DNA of 64,000 nucleotides from positions 310,001 through 374,000 of the forward strand of contig CAVVMR010000006.1 of assembly GCA_963749515.1 (NCBI GenBank). Direction: 5' to 3'. The translations under genes and the position numbers were made by a program. Positions 7,539-16,407 of this stretch are shown piece after piece. Source of the DNA: Gaiellasilicea sp963749515. Lineage in GTDB: Bacteria; Actinomycetota; Thermoleophilia; Gaiellales; Gaiellaceae. The notes beneath the pieces were generated by a model. That model did no database searches. It was not told the DNA's origin and saw only the letters and a list, made by a program, of their open reading frames with translations. Position 1 is the first letter of the stretch. Every line of letters begins with the position of its first letter.

Positions 7539-8342
7539 ATGCTGATCAAGGTCGAGCACACGACGTCCTTCACGTATGCGGACTGCATCGCCGAGGCGTA
7601 CACGGAGCTTCGGGTGCGCCCGCTCTCGGCCGGCGGGCAGCACTGCACGTCCTTCCGGTTGCTGACCGATCCTCCCGGCGTTCGCGTCCGGGCGTATCTC
7701 GACCGGCTCGGCAACCACGTCCAGCATCTCGAGGTGCTCGAGGATCACGACCGGATCTCGATCACGGCGCTCAGCGAGGTCAGCACGCCGGCCGCATTCC
7801 ACGACCCGGTGCGCGAGCCGTCTCCGCTCCAGGTCCACGACTACCTCGCGCCGACGGAGTACGCGCCGTTCTCCGAGCCCCTGCGCGAGCTCGCCGCGGC
7901 CGCGGGCACCGACGGGACGGAGATCGATCGTGCGGTCGAGCTGATGCGGAGGATGCGGAGCCTGCTCGTCTACGAGCCGGGGGCGACCGACGTGATGACG
8001 CGGGCCGATGCGGCGCTCGCGCTCGGCCGAGGCGTCTGCCAGGACTTCGCGCACGTGATGCTGGCCTCGTCTCGTCTCGCCGGGATTCCGTCGCGCTACG
8101 TCAGCGGCTACATCTACGACCCGCTCGGCCAGGGCGAGGTCGCCTCGCACGCCTGGGTGGATGTTCTCGACTCCGAGCGCGGCTGGGTCTCACTCGATCC
8201 GACCCACGACCGCGAGCAGACCGAGGCCTACGTCCGCGTCGCCGTCGGCCGGGACTACGCCGACGTGCCGCCGACGCGCGGTGTGTTCAAGGGGGCTGCC
8301 GAGGAGACGCTCGACGTCGCCGTGCGGATCGCCGTCCTGTGA
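7539..8342 (+). CDS. Transglutaminase-like protein 1
   Basis: About 267 residues from ATG 7539, chosen because MLIKVEHTTSFTYADCIAEA is the normal N-terminus (bacterial transglutaminase-like N-terminal beta domain) and AGGAG lies just upstream. The papain-like core has the catalytic Cys in LGRGVCQDFAHVML, His in ASHAWVDVL and Asp in WVSLDPTHD. These proteins act as cysteine peptidases or amide-bond transferases; which one is unknown here. It follows the alpha-E gene by 10 bp, and its stop overlaps the GTG of the M14 gene as GTGA, so it belongs to the same transcript. Confidence 0.9.
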   Translation: MLIKVEHTTSFTYADCIAEAYTELRVRPLSAGGQHCTSFRLLTDPPGVRVRAYLDRLGNHVQHLEVLEDHDRISITALSEVSTPAAFHDPVREPSPLQVHDYLAPTEYAPFSEPLRELAAAAGTDGTEIDRAVELMRRMRSLLVYEPGATDVMTRADAALALGRGVCQDFAHVMLASSRLAGIPSRYVSGYIYDPLGQGEVASHAWVDVLDSERGWVSLDPTHDREQTEAYVRVAVGRDYADVPPTRGVFKGAAEETLDVAVRIAVL

Positions 8343-9055
8343 GCGAGCGGCTCGGCAGCGAGCTCGACGGCTGGCGGGTCGAGGAGTACGGCCGCTCGAG
8401 CGGCGGGTTGCCGTTGCGCGTGTTCCTGCCGGAGGTGGACGGACCGGTGGCCGGGCTGCTGACGGCCGGCCAGCACGGGGAGGAAGCCGACACCTCGCTG
8501 CTCGTGCGCCGGCTGCTCGAGAGGATCCCCGGGGCCGAGACGCGCTGGGCCGTCGTCCAGGTGCTCAACCCGGACGGCCTGCTCGCCGGGACACGGCAGA
8601 ACGCGGCCGGAGTCGATCTCAACCGCAACTTCCCGTCGGGCACGTGGGAGCCGGACGCGACCTTTACGTTTCCGCCCGGCATCGATCCCGAGGTGCGCGT
8701 GCTCGCGAACCGGACGAACCGCTCCTCGCCGGGCGCGCACGCCGGCTCGGAGCCGGAGACTCAGGCGCTGATGGCCCTGGTCGAGCGCCTCGACCCCCCG
8801 CTCGTCGTCGACCTGCACAGCCCGCTCGAGCTGATCTTCGTCCGCGGTGACGTTCCGGAGGGGCTGACCGAGCGCCTCGCTCACGCCGCGGACCTGCCGT
8901 ACCAGGACCAGTTCGTCGGGCACTGTCCGGGCGCGTTCGACGACTGGCTGACCGAGCGCGGTACGCCCGTGCTCGTCTACGAGATCGAGCACGACGGGCT
9001 GCCCGCGCTCTGCAAGCGGCACCTGCCCGGGCTCGAGGCGCTGCTCCGGGACTAG
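8339..9055 (+). CDS. M14-type zinc amidase/carboxypeptidase (MpaA-like)
   Basis: A 238-residue zinc peptidase started at GTG 8339, overlapping the preceding stop. Zinc ligands appear as GQHGEEADTSLL (His and Glu) and VVDLHSPLE (second His). The substrate-anchoring motif is GVDLNRNFPSGTW, and the general-base Glu is in VLVYEIEHDGLP. It resembles murein peptide amidase A, which cuts gamma-D-Glu-diaminopimelate bonds, more than succinylglutamate desuccinylases. There is no signal peptide, which fits a cytoplasmic enzyme acting on recycled muropeptides or on a product of the neighbouring ATP-grasp system. It ends convergently against the next gene, overlapping it by 4 bp. Confidence 0.8.
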   Translation: MSERLGSELDGWRVEEYGRSSGGLPLRVFLPEVDGPVAGLLTAGQHGEEADTSLLVRRLLERIPGAETRWAVVQVLNPDGLLAGTRQNAAGVDLNRNFPSGTWEPDATFTFPPGIDPEVRVLANRTNRSSPGAHAGSEPETQALMALVERLDPPLVVDLHSPLELIFVRGDVPEGLTERLAHAADLPYQDQFVGHCPGAFDDWLTERGTPVLVYEIEHDGLPALCKRHLPGLEALLRD

Positions 9056-10017
9056 GTGCCGGGAAGCGCGCTGTTCCGGCGGCGGCGAGGCCGGAGGTAT
9101 TCGACGCTCGTGACCGCGGCCCGCTTGCTCGTAGTCAGCAGTCCCTCGTAGGCCGCGTCGTAGGTGCCGGAGGTCGGTGCGACGTCTGCGTAGTCCCGGC
9201 CCACGGCGACCGTGACGTACCGGAGCCCGGCACGCCTGACGTGCGTCGGATCGAACGGGACGGCCGAGACGCATTCGGGGTGCTTCGCGTGCGGGACGAG
9301 GATCTCGACCCAGGCGTGGGTGCCGCCCTCGCCGAGCAGGTGCCCCGAGACGTAGCGGGCCGAGAGGCCGCAGAGCCGTGCGAGCGCGAGCATGCAGTGC
9401 GTGTAGTCCTGGCAGACTCCGGCGCCGCCGGCCCACGCCTCGGCGGCCGTGGTTACGACCGAGGTGGCTCCCCAGTCGTAGCGGAGGTGATTGTGGACGC
9501 GTGCGCTGATCAGCTCCGCCAGCTCGAGCTCAATCGCACCGGTCGCCTGGAGCTCCGCCGCAACGGCCGTGAGAGCGTCATCAGGGCGGGTCAGCCGCGA
9601 GGGATCCGAGAACCGCACGTCCGGCGAGAGCGGCTCCGAGTAGTGCGCGCCGTCCACTCCCGCCTCACGCTCGACGACGATCCAGCTCGTGAACTCGACG
9701 TCGTGGTCGACGCGCGCCAGCGTCAGGTCGAGCACGACGTTGCCGAAGGTGTCGTACGAGCGCTCGGTGTCCACGTTGGAGCCCGAGACGCGAAGCTTGT
9801 GGGTGATGAGCCGCTGATCGTCGTGGTAATCCGGGGGCACGACCATCAGGCGCTGGCGAAGCGCGGCGATCGGGCCCGGGTACTCGTAGCGGAACGTCTG
9901 GTGGATCAGGACGGTGGTGCGGGCGACGTTCTGCCAGTCGATCTCGTCGTCGTCGATCGACCCGAGCGTTGCGATCAGGTCGCCCAGGTTCAGGTCGTCG
10001 AGTGCCTCATCCACCAC
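9052..10017 (-). CDS. Transglutaminase-like protein 2
   Basis: A 321-residue paralogue read from GTG 10017, overlapping the end of the upstream transglutaminase gene by 11 bp. The N-terminal domain has TVLIHQTFRYEYPGPIAALR and a VSGSNVDTERSYDTFGNVV turn. The catalytic Cys is in GAGVCQDYTHCML, His in GTHAWVEIL and Asp in VPFDPTHVRR, followed by a VGRDYADVAPTSG tail very like that of protein 1. The extra acidic N-terminus of about 30 residues is not seen in protein 1. It belongs to the same functional cluster on the opposite strand. Confidence 0.9.
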   Translation of the reverse strand: MVDEALDDLNLGDLIATLGSIDDDEIDWQNVARTTVLIHQTFRYEYPGPIAALRQRLMVVPPDYHDDQRLITHKLRVSGSNVDTERSYDTFGNVVLDLTLARVDHDVEFTSWIVVEREAGVDGAHYSEPLSPDVRFSDPSRLTRPDDALTAVAAELQATGAIELELAELISARVHNHLRYDWGATSVVTTAAEAWAGGAGVCQDYTHCMLALARLCGLSARYVSGHLLGEGGTHAWVEILVPHAKHPECVSAVPFDPTHVRRAGLRYVTVAVGRDYADVAPTSGTYDAAYEGLLTTSKRAAVTSVEYLRPRRRRNSALPGT

Positions 10018-10834
10018 CCGGGAGCACCGCCTCGGCCGACTCGTCCGCCCATACGGTCATCTCGGTCAGCGTAGCGTCGCCGTAGGTCGTGATCATCGCG
10101 ACGTCCGCCGCATCGCGGCCGCGGCCGATCGGGATCCGGCCGGTCCGCGGAGTGTTGTAGCGGCCGTCCAGCGCCCACCAGCGTTCGCCCAGCCAGACCT
10201 CGAACCAGGCGTGGAAATCCATCACGGGAAACGGGCCCGACACGTTGATGTCCGGGATGTAGCCGCAGGTGTAGCGGGTGGGGATGCCGAGGGCGCGGCA
10301 GAAGGTGACCCCGAGGTGCGCCAGGTCTCGGCACATCCCGCCTCGCCGCTCGAAGATCTCCACGGTCGAGGTGGTCGGCAGGCTGGAGACGCCGTACTCG
10401 ACGTTCTCGTGGATCCAGCTCGTGACTGCGAGGACGCGCTCGGCGCCGGGCTCGGTCGACCCGAAGAGCTCCCACGCCGTGTCGTTCAGGAGGTCCGACT
10501 CGGCATAGCGGCTCGGCAGGAGCCAGTGCAGGAGGTGGTCGGGGAGGTCCTCGATCCGGTGCTGGGTGTCCTCGGGGCCGGGCGTGGGCTCTGGGTGCGG
10601 ATCGATCTCGACGAGGCCGTCGTAGCTGACCGTCGAGCTGCCCTCCGGCAACTCGAGCCGGCGGCAGCGGTTGCCGTACATGTCGACGTAGGTCGAGGAC
10701 GGGAGGTCGGGCTCGGTGCCCCAGTGCTCCTGCACGACGTGCTCATGGACCTCTTCGTGCGGCTCTGCGAGCATCACGGCCGGGGTGGGCGAGATGGCGT
10801 CGTGAACGAAGCGGCTGCCGATCCGGACCCTCAT
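10007..10834 (-). CDS. Transglutaminase-like protein 3
   Basis: About 275 residues from ATG 10834 (MRVRIGSRFVHDAISPTPAVM). The catalytic triad sits in GGMCRDLAHLGVTF (Cys), PVMDFHAWFEVWL (His) and WWALDGRYNTPR (Asp). This sub-type, with RDLAHL and DGRYNTPR, differs from proteins 1 and 2 and looks like the COG1305 group often paired with alpha-E and ATP-grasp genes. It is the first gene of a two-gene minus-strand unit with protein 2. The 53-bp gap to the divergent phosphorylase gene must hold both promoters. Confidence 0.9.
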   Translation of the reverse strand: MRVRIGSRFVHDAISPTPAVMLAEPHEEVHEHVVQEHWGTEPDLPSSTYVDMYGNRCRRLELPEGSSTVSYDGLVEIDPHPEPTPGPEDTQHRIEDLPDHLLHWLLPSRYAESDLLNDTAWELFGSTEPGAERVLAVTSWIHENVEYGVSSLPTTSTVEIFERRGGMCRDLAHLGVTFCRALGIPTRYTCGYIPDINVSGPFPVMDFHAWFEVWLGERWWALDGRYNTPRTGRIPIGRGRDAADVAMITTYGDATLTEMTVWADESAEAVLPGGG

Positions 10835-10887
10835 CGAAGCATGGTACGGCGCGCGACCCGCCGCCGTGCGAGGTAATTTCCTGACCT

Positions 10888-12591
10888 GTGTCGCACGCAA
10901 CCGCAGACGCCGTCAGCTGGTGGGAGCGCACGAGGGGTGAGGAGGGCCTGCTCGTCGCGTACTTCAGCATGGAGTTCGGGCTGCACGAGCGGCTGCCGAT
11001 CTACTCGGGCGGCCTCGGTGTCCTCGCCGGCGACCATCTGAAGGCCGCAGCCGAGCTCGGCGTTCCACTCGTGGGCGTCGGCCTGCTCTACCGCGGCGGC
11101 TACTTCCGCCAGGAGATCGACGCCGACGGCCGGCAGACCGAGGACTACCAGCGCGTCGACCCGAACGCGGTCGGCCTGGTGCGCGAGCCCGTGTCGGTGA
11201 CAGTCGAGCTCGCCGAGGAGACGATCGAGGCGGCCGTCTGGCGGAAGGACGTCGGCTCCGTGCCGCTGTACCTGCTCGAGGTCGACTGGCTCACGGACGC
11301 GCTCTACGGCGGCGACCGCGAGCACCGGATCCGCCAGGAGCTGCTGCTCGGCGTCGGCGGCGTCCGCGCGCTGACCGCGCTCGGGATCGAGCCGAACGTC
11401 TTCCACCTGAACGAGGGCCATTCGGCGTTCCTGCAGATCGAGCGGCTGCGCAAGCTCACGTCGGAGGGGATGCAGACGGCCGACGCGCTCGAGCACGTGC
11501 GCCGCACCTCGATCTTCACGACGCATACGCCAGTCCCGGCCGGAAACGAGGAGTTCGACGAGGAGCTCGTCGTGCGCTACGTCGGCAAGCTGGCAGAGCC
11601 CGCCGGCCTCGACCGCGAAACTCTGCTCGAGCTCGGACGCCTCGGCGACAAGCCCGGCTTCGGCATGACTCCATTGGCGCTCCGGCTGTCCGCGTACGCG
11701 AACGGGGTCTCGGATCTGCACGGCGAAGTGGCCCGCGAGATGTGGTCGTCGCTGTGGCCCGGCCAGGAGACGCCGATCGGCCACGTCACGAACGGTGTCC
11801 ATATCGGCACGTGGCTCGATCCCGCGCTCGGAGAGCTCCTGCGCTACGCGGGCGTCAACCCGGAGGCCCCACCTGACGAGGCGAACTGGAGCGCCGCTCG
11901 AGACGCCGTCGGCCCGAAGGCGATCTGGCGCGTCCACGCTGCGGCAAAGGCGCGACTTGCCGAACGCGCCGGCATCGACCGCGATCGGCTGACGATCGGC
12001 TTCGCCCGTCGCTTCGCGACCTACAAGCGGGCCGGTCTCGTCTTCTCGGACATCGAGCGCCTGCTCGCGCTGCCGATCCAGATCGTGGTCGCCGGCAAGG
12101 CCCATCCCGCCGACACGCCCGGCAAGGACATGATGCAGGAGATCGTCGCGCTCGGCCGGGAGCCGCGCGCGCACGGCCGGGTCGTCTTCCTCGAGAACTA
12201 CGACATGGGCGTGGCGCGGGCAATGGTGCGCGGCTGCGATGTCTGGCTGAACACCCCGCGCCGGCCGCTGGAGGCGTCGGGGACGAGCGGCATGAAGGCC
12301 GCGATCAACGGCGTCCTCAACCTCTCCGTGCTCGACGGCTGGTGGGCGGAGGGCTACTCGCCGGACGTCGGCTGGGCGATCGAAGGCTCCTCGGACGAGG
12401 CCGATCGCGAGCAGCTGTACCGGCTGCTGGAGGAGGAGGTCGTGCCGACCTTCACGGACAACCGCGAGCGCTGGGTCGAGATGATGCAGGAGTCGATCGC
12501 GCAGCTTGCGCCGCGCTTCTCGATGCACCGTGCGGTGATCGAATACGTGGAGCGCTACTACCTGCCCGCGCATTCGAGCGCGCGTACCTAG
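10888..12591 (+). CDS. glgP: Alpha-glucan phosphorylase, short form
   Basis: A 567-residue GT35 enzyme releasing glucose-1-phosphate from glycogen or maltodextrin with pyridoxal phosphate. GTG 10888 is used. Recognisable blocks are FSMEFGLHERLPIYSGGLG, DHLKAAAELGVPLVGVGLLY, VFHLNEGHSAFLQIER, TTHTPVPAGNEEF, GFARRFATYKRAGLVF and the PLP-lysine loop LEASGTSGMKAAINGVLNL. Common family members carry about 100 further residues before the SMEFG block; this protein starts almost directly with it, so the N-terminal DUF3417-type domain is absent. The C-terminus is complete. Confidence 0.9.
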   Translation: MSHATADAVSWWERTRGEEGLLVAYFSMEFGLHERLPIYSGGLGVLAGDHLKAAAELGVPLVGVGLLYRGGYFRQEIDADGRQTEDYQRVDPNAVGLVREPVSVTVELAEETIEAAVWRKDVGSVPLYLLEVDWLTDALYGGDREHRIRQELLLGVGGVRALTALGIEPNVFHLNEGHSAFLQIERLRKLTSEGMQTADALEHVRRTSIFTTHTPVPAGNEEFDEELVVRYVGKLAEPAGLDRETLLELGRLGDKPGFGMTPLALRLSAYANGVSDLHGEVAREMWSSLWPGQETPIGHVTNGVHIGTWLDPALGELLRYAGVNPEAPPDEANWSAARDAVGPKAIWRVHAAAKARLAERAGIDRDRLTIGFARRFATYKRAGLVFSDIERLLALPIQIVVAGKAHPADTPGKDMMQEIVALGREPRAHGRVVFLENYDMGVARAMVRGCDVWLNTPRRPLEASGTSGMKAAINGVLNLSVLDGWWAEGYSPDVGWAIEGSSDEADREQLYRLLEEEVVPTFTDNRERWVEMMQESIAQLAPRFSMHRAVIEYVERYYLPAHSSART

Positions 12592-14436
12592 CTAGCTGCC
12601 CGCGGCCGCCAGGGCTCGAGCCTTCTTGCCGGCGGAGCTCTGACGCTGCGACGCGTCCAGCACGAGCTTGCGCAGGCGCACGCTCGCCGGCGTGACCTCG
12701 ACGCACTCGTCCTCGCGGATGAACTCCAGCGCCTGCTCCAGTGACATCGGGCGGGGCGGGATCAGGCGCACGGTCTCGTCCGAGGAGGCGGCGCGCATGT
12801 TGGTCAGCTTCTTCTCCTTGGTGGCGTTCACGTCGAGATCCTCGGCGCGCGCGTTCTCGCCGACGATCATCCCCTCGTAGACCTCGGTCGTCGGCCCGAT
12901 GAACATCGAGCCGCGCTCCTGCAGGTTCATCAGCGCAAACGCCGTTGCGGGGCCGCGCCGGTCGGCCACGAGACTTCCGGTGGGCCGCGTCCGCAGCTCG
13001 CCGTGCCACGTCTCGTAGCGGTCGAAGACGTGGTGGAGGATGCCCGTGCCGCGCGTCTCGGTCAGGAACTCCGTCCGGAAGCCGATCAGCGCGCGGGCCG
13101 GGACGAGGTACTCGAGCCGCACCCAGCCGGTGCCGTGGTTGACCATCTGCTCGAGCCGGCCCTTGCGCAGCGCGAGCAGCTGCGTGAGCACGCCGACGTA
13201 ATCCTCGGGCGCGTCGATCGCGAGCCGCTCGACCGGCTCGTGCACCTTGCCGTCGATGATCTGCGTCACGACCTGCGGCTTGCCGACCGTCAGCTCGAAA
13301 CCCTCGCGGCGCATCAGCTCGACGAGGACCGCGAGCTGGAGCTCGCCGCGGCCCTGCACCTCCCAGGTGTCCGGGCGCTCGGTCGGGAGCACGCGGAGCG
13401 AGACGTTGCCCACGAGCTCCTGGTCGAGCCGCGCCTTCAGCATGCTCGCGGTCAGCCTGTCGCCCTCACGGCCCGCGAGCGGCGAGGTGTTGATCCCGAC
13501 CGTCATCGAGAGGCTCGGCTCGTCCACGGTGGACACGGGCAGCGGCCGCGGATCGTCCGGGTCGGCGAGGGTCTCGCCGATCGTGACCTCCGGCAGGCCC
13601 GCGACGGCGACGATCTCGCCGGGGCCGGCTTCCTCGGCCTCGACCCGGTCGAGCGCCTCGGCCACGTACAGCTCGGTCACCTTGGCGCGCTCGATCGTCC
13701 CGTCGGCGCGGCACCAGGCGATCTGCTGGCCCTTCCTGATCGTTCCGTGCTGCACCCGCGCGAGGGCGAGCCGGCCGACGTAGGGCGAGGCGTCGAGGTT
13801 GGTGACGAGCGCCTGCAGCGGGTGATCGGGGTCGTGGTTCGGGGCCGGGATCCGCTCCAGCAGCAGGTCGAAGAGCGGGCTCAGGTTGTCCGCCAGCTCG
13901 TCCGGATGAAGCCCCGCCTGGCCGGCTCTGGCGTTCGTGTACGCGATCGGAAACTCGATCTGGCTCTCGTCGGCGTCGAGATCGAGGAAGAGCTCGTAGA
14001 CTTCGTTCACGACCTCCTCGATTCGGGCGTCCGGCCGGTCGACCTTGTTGACGACGAGGATCACCGGCAGCCGGGCCTCGAGCGCCTTGCGCAGCACGAA
14101 GCGGGTCTGCGGCAGCGGCCCTTCGCTCGCATCGACCAGCAGCAGGACGCCGTCCACCATCGTCAGGCCGCGTTCGACCTCGCCGCCGAAGTCCGCATGG
14201 CCGGGCGTGTCGACGATGTTGATCTTGGTGGCGCCGTAGCGGAACGCCGTGTTCTTGGCGAGGATCGTGATCCCCTTCTCGCGCTCGAGATCCATCGAGT
14301 CGAGCACGCGCTCGTTCACGTCCTGGTTCGCGCGGAAGGCGCCCGACTGCCAGAGCATCGCGTCGACGAGCGTCGTCTTCCCATGGTCGACATGGGCGAC
14401 GATCGCGACATTTCGGAGATCTGAGCGGCTGGCCAT
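12592..14436 (-). CDS. typA: Ribosome-associated GTPase TypA/BipA
   Basis: A 614-residue translational GTPase that binds the ribosome and aids 50S assembly and stress adaptation. G motifs are clear: AHVDHGKTT at 14-22, switch I EREKGITI at 51-58, DTPGH at 76-80 and NKVD at 130-133. The TypA-specific C-terminus holds VRLEYLVPARALIGFRTEFL and TRGTGILHHVFDRYE. Length is normal for the family. It starts 21 bp after a small hypothetical gene on the same strand, and its end is 1 bp from the convergent phosphorylase stop, leaving no room for a long terminator. Confidence 0.97.
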   Translation of the reverse strand: MASRSDLRNVAIVAHVDHGKTTLVDAMLWQSGAFRANQDVNERVLDSMDLEREKGITILAKNTAFRYGATKINIVDTPGHADFGGEVERGLTMVDGVLLLVDASEGPLPQTRFVLRKALEARLPVILVVNKVDRPDARIEEVVNEVYELFLDLDADESQIEFPIAYTNARAGQAGLHPDELADNLSPLFDLLLERIPAPNHDPDHPLQALVTNLDASPYVGRLALARVQHGTIRKGQQIAWCRADGTIERAKVTELYVAEALDRVEAEEAGPGEIVAVAGLPEVTIGETLADPDDPRPLPVSTVDEPSLSMTVGINTSPLAGREGDRLTASMLKARLDQELVGNVSLRVLPTERPDTWEVQGRGELQLAVLVELMRREGFELTVGKPQVVTQIIDGKVHEPVERLAIDAPEDYVGVLTQLLALRKGRLEQMVNHGTGWVRLEYLVPARALIGFRTEFLTETRGTGILHHVFDRYETWHGELRTRPTGSLVADRRGPATAFALMNLQERGSMFIGPTTEVYEGMIVGENARAEDLDVNATKEKKLTNMRAASSDETVRLIPPRPMSLEQALEFIREDECVEVTPASVRLRKLVLDASQRQSSAGKKARALAAAGS

Positions 14437-14457
14437 CGCCGCGCAGGGTAGCGGCGG

Positions 14458-14766
14458 TCAGGCCTCGGTGATCTCGGCGTGCCGGTCCGCCACGCAGGCC
14501 TCTGCCCAGCGCTCGGCGATCAGAAGGGGGCGCTGCGGGTCCTCCTCGCCGAGCTCGATTCGGATCTGGTGGACGGAGGCCTCCATCCCGCGGTCGGCGA
14601 CCGTACGCTGCTCGGCGACGATCGTGATCGCCTGGACCTCGGAGAGGAGGTCGTGAGCAAGCTCGTCGATCTCCGCCTGGGTGGCGTCGCGGCCGGCGAA
14701 CATGCCGAAGTTGACGCGGATGTCTCCGTCGTCGTCCAGAAAGGCGATGGAGGCGAGATTCTGCAT
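14458..14766 (-). CDS. Small hypothetical protein upstream of typA
   Basis: A 102-residue acidic protein starting at ATG 14766 (MQNLASIAFLDDDGDIRVNF). It has no recognised domain. Seen are a short beta-rich N-terminus, a helix with AEIDELAHDLLSEVQAIT, and a charged sheet VHQIRIELGEED. GC-rich third positions support coding. It is probably cotranscribed with typA (21-bp gap) and lies 31 bp after the ABC permease stop. Confidence 0.65.
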   Translation of the reverse strand: MQNLASIAFLDDDGDIRVNFGMFAGRDATQAEIDELAHDLLSEVQAITIVAEQRTVADRGMEASVHQIRIELGEEDPQRPLLIAERWAEACVADRHAEITEA

Positions 14767-14797
14767 CGAAAACCGGTTTACCCCGACTTGTAATTCC

Positions 14798-15547
14798 CTA
14801 ACGTTCGCGCGGCTCCCAGCCGAAGCGGGTGCGCGCGACGAGGTAGCCCCCCGCACCCCAGGCCGCCAGGACCGCGACCGCTCTCAGATGATCGGAGATC
14901 GGCTCGCCGTCGACATACGTCGCGAGCACGAGCTCGACCAGGTACTTGAGCGGCAGAACGTCGGCGACGAGCTCGAGCGCGCCCGGGAGGTTGTCTGTCG
15001 AGCCGAACGAGCCGGACAGGAAGGACATCGGCAGCACGATGACGTTGACGACCGCTGCGACGGCCTCGGCCGACCGAATCAGAGCCGCCGCGGCCAGGCC
15101 GAGGCCTGCGAAGGCGGCCGCGCCGAGGGCGAGCGAAAGGAAGAACGAGAACGGCTTCGACGGCAGCTCCGCGTCGTAGAGCAGCACGCCGAGCGCGGTG
15201 ACGGCTGCGGACTGAAGGGCGACGATGAGCAGCGACGACAGCAAAACGGCGGTGAGGTAGAGGCCGGCGGGGAGGGGCGTCGACCGAAGCCGCTTCAGGA
15301 CCCCGGACTCCCGCCTGATGACGAGCGTGATCGCGAGCCCGCCGAGCGCAGTGTTCGCGGCTCCGTAGCCGATCAACCCCGCCACGAGATAGCTCGCGAC
15401 CGGCCGGCCGTCCTCCGTGCCGTCGCCGAACACGGAGGCGAGCAGGACGAAGAGCAGCGGCGGGAAGAGGAAGACGAAGATCGCGGCCTCTCGGCTGCGC
15501 CAGAAGATGAGCTGCTCGGCCTTCAGCTGGTGCCAGAAGAGCGTCAC
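14798..15547 (-). CDS. ABC-2 type export permease
   Basis: A 249-residue membrane protein with about six hydrophobic segments, beginning MTLFWHQLKAEQLIFWRSRE. The middle holds LVIRRESGVLKRLRSTPLPA, the cytoplasmic loop typical of ABC-2 permeases, and a later LPMSFLSGSFGSTDNLP segment common to drug and polyketide exporters. Its start overlaps the ATPase stop as ATGA, so the two form one exporter. The substrate is not visible in sequence. Confidence 0.9.
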   Translation of the reverse strand: MTLFWHQLKAEQLIFWRSREAAIFVFLFPPLLFVLLASVFGDGTEDGRPVASYLVAGLIGYGAANTALGGLAITLVIRRESGVLKRLRSTPLPAGLYLTAVLLSSLLIVALQSAAVTALGVLLYDAELPSKPFSFFLSLALGAAAFAGLGLAAAALIRSAEAVAAVVNVIVLPMSFLSGSFGSTDNLPGALELVADVLPLKYLVELVLATYVDGEPISDHLRAVAVLAAWGAGGYLVARTRFGWEPRER

Positions 15548-16407
15548 GCTTCGTCTTCCGTTTCTGGCGCCTCTTCCGCGACCAGGTCGAGGTAGACGTC
15601 CTCGAGCGTCGCTCGGCGCACCTCGAGGCCCTCGAGCTCGAAGCCCTCGGCCAGCGCGCGCGACGTCAGCTCGTGCAAGGCCCGCGTCGGGTCGTCGGTC
15701 TCGAGCACGATCTCCTCGCCGCGCAGCCCGTAGCGGATCTGCACGACCGAGGCAGCCGTCAGCTCCGACGGCTTGCCGAGCTTGACGATCTCGCCGTCGC
15801 GCAGCACCGCGACGCGGTCGGCGAGCTGCTGGGCCTCGTCGAGGTAGTGCGTGGTCAGCAGGACGGTCTTGCCGAGGTCACGGAGCGAGCGGATCAGTGC
15901 CCAGGCGTTCCGTCGGGCCGCGGGGTCGAAGCCGGTAGTCGGCTCGTCGAGGAACACGAGCTCCGGGTCGCCGACGAGCGCGACGCCGAGATCGAGCCGG
16001 CGCTTCTGGCCACCGGACAGGGTCTTCACTCTCGCGTCCCGCTTCTCGCCGAGGCCGACGAGCTCGATCACCTCGTCCACGTTGCGCGGGCGTGCGTAGT
16101 AGCCGGCGAAGATCCGATGCACTTCGCGTACGGTCAGCACCGGCCACAGCTCGGACTGTTGCAGCACGACCCCGATCCGCTCGCGGAACGCCCGCTCGGC
16201 GCGACCCGGGTCGAAGCCCAGCACGGTCACCTCGCCGGCGTCGCGCCGGCGGTAGCCCTCCAGGATCTCGACCGTCGTCGTCTTGCCGGCCCCGTTCGGC
16301 CCCAGCAGGCCGAAGACCTCACCCGCCGCGACCTCGAAGTCGATGCCGCGAACCGCTTCGACATTGTCGTACGACTTCCGCAGGCCGCTGACGGAGATCG
16401 CGCTCAC
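15544..16407 (-). CDS. ABC exporter ATP-binding protein
   Basis: A 287-residue nucleotide-binding subunit partnered with the permease just downstream. Walker A is GPNGAGKTT at about 36-44, signature LSGGQKRRLDLG, Walker B LVFLDEPTTGFD, and H-loop LLTTHYLDEAQQLAD. The C-terminal extension (VVQIRYGLRGEEIVLETD and onward) is the domain seen in multidrug ATPases of the CcmA/DrrA type. Starts at GTG 16407, overlapping the SixA stop as GTGA. Confidence 0.93.
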   Translation of the reverse strand: MSAISVSGLRKSYDNVEAVRGIDFEVAAGEVFGLLGPNGAGKTTTVEILEGYRRRDAGEVTVLGFDPGRAERAFRERIGVVLQQSELWPVLTVREVHRIFAGYYARPRNVDEVIELVGLGEKRDARVKTLSGGQKRRLDLGVALVGDPELVFLDEPTTGFDPAARRNAWALIRSLRDLGKTVLLTTHYLDEAQQLADRVAVLRDGEIVKLGKPSELTAASVVQIRYGLRGEEIVLETDDPTRALHELTSRALAEGFELEGLEVRRATLEDVYLDLVAEEAPETEDEA

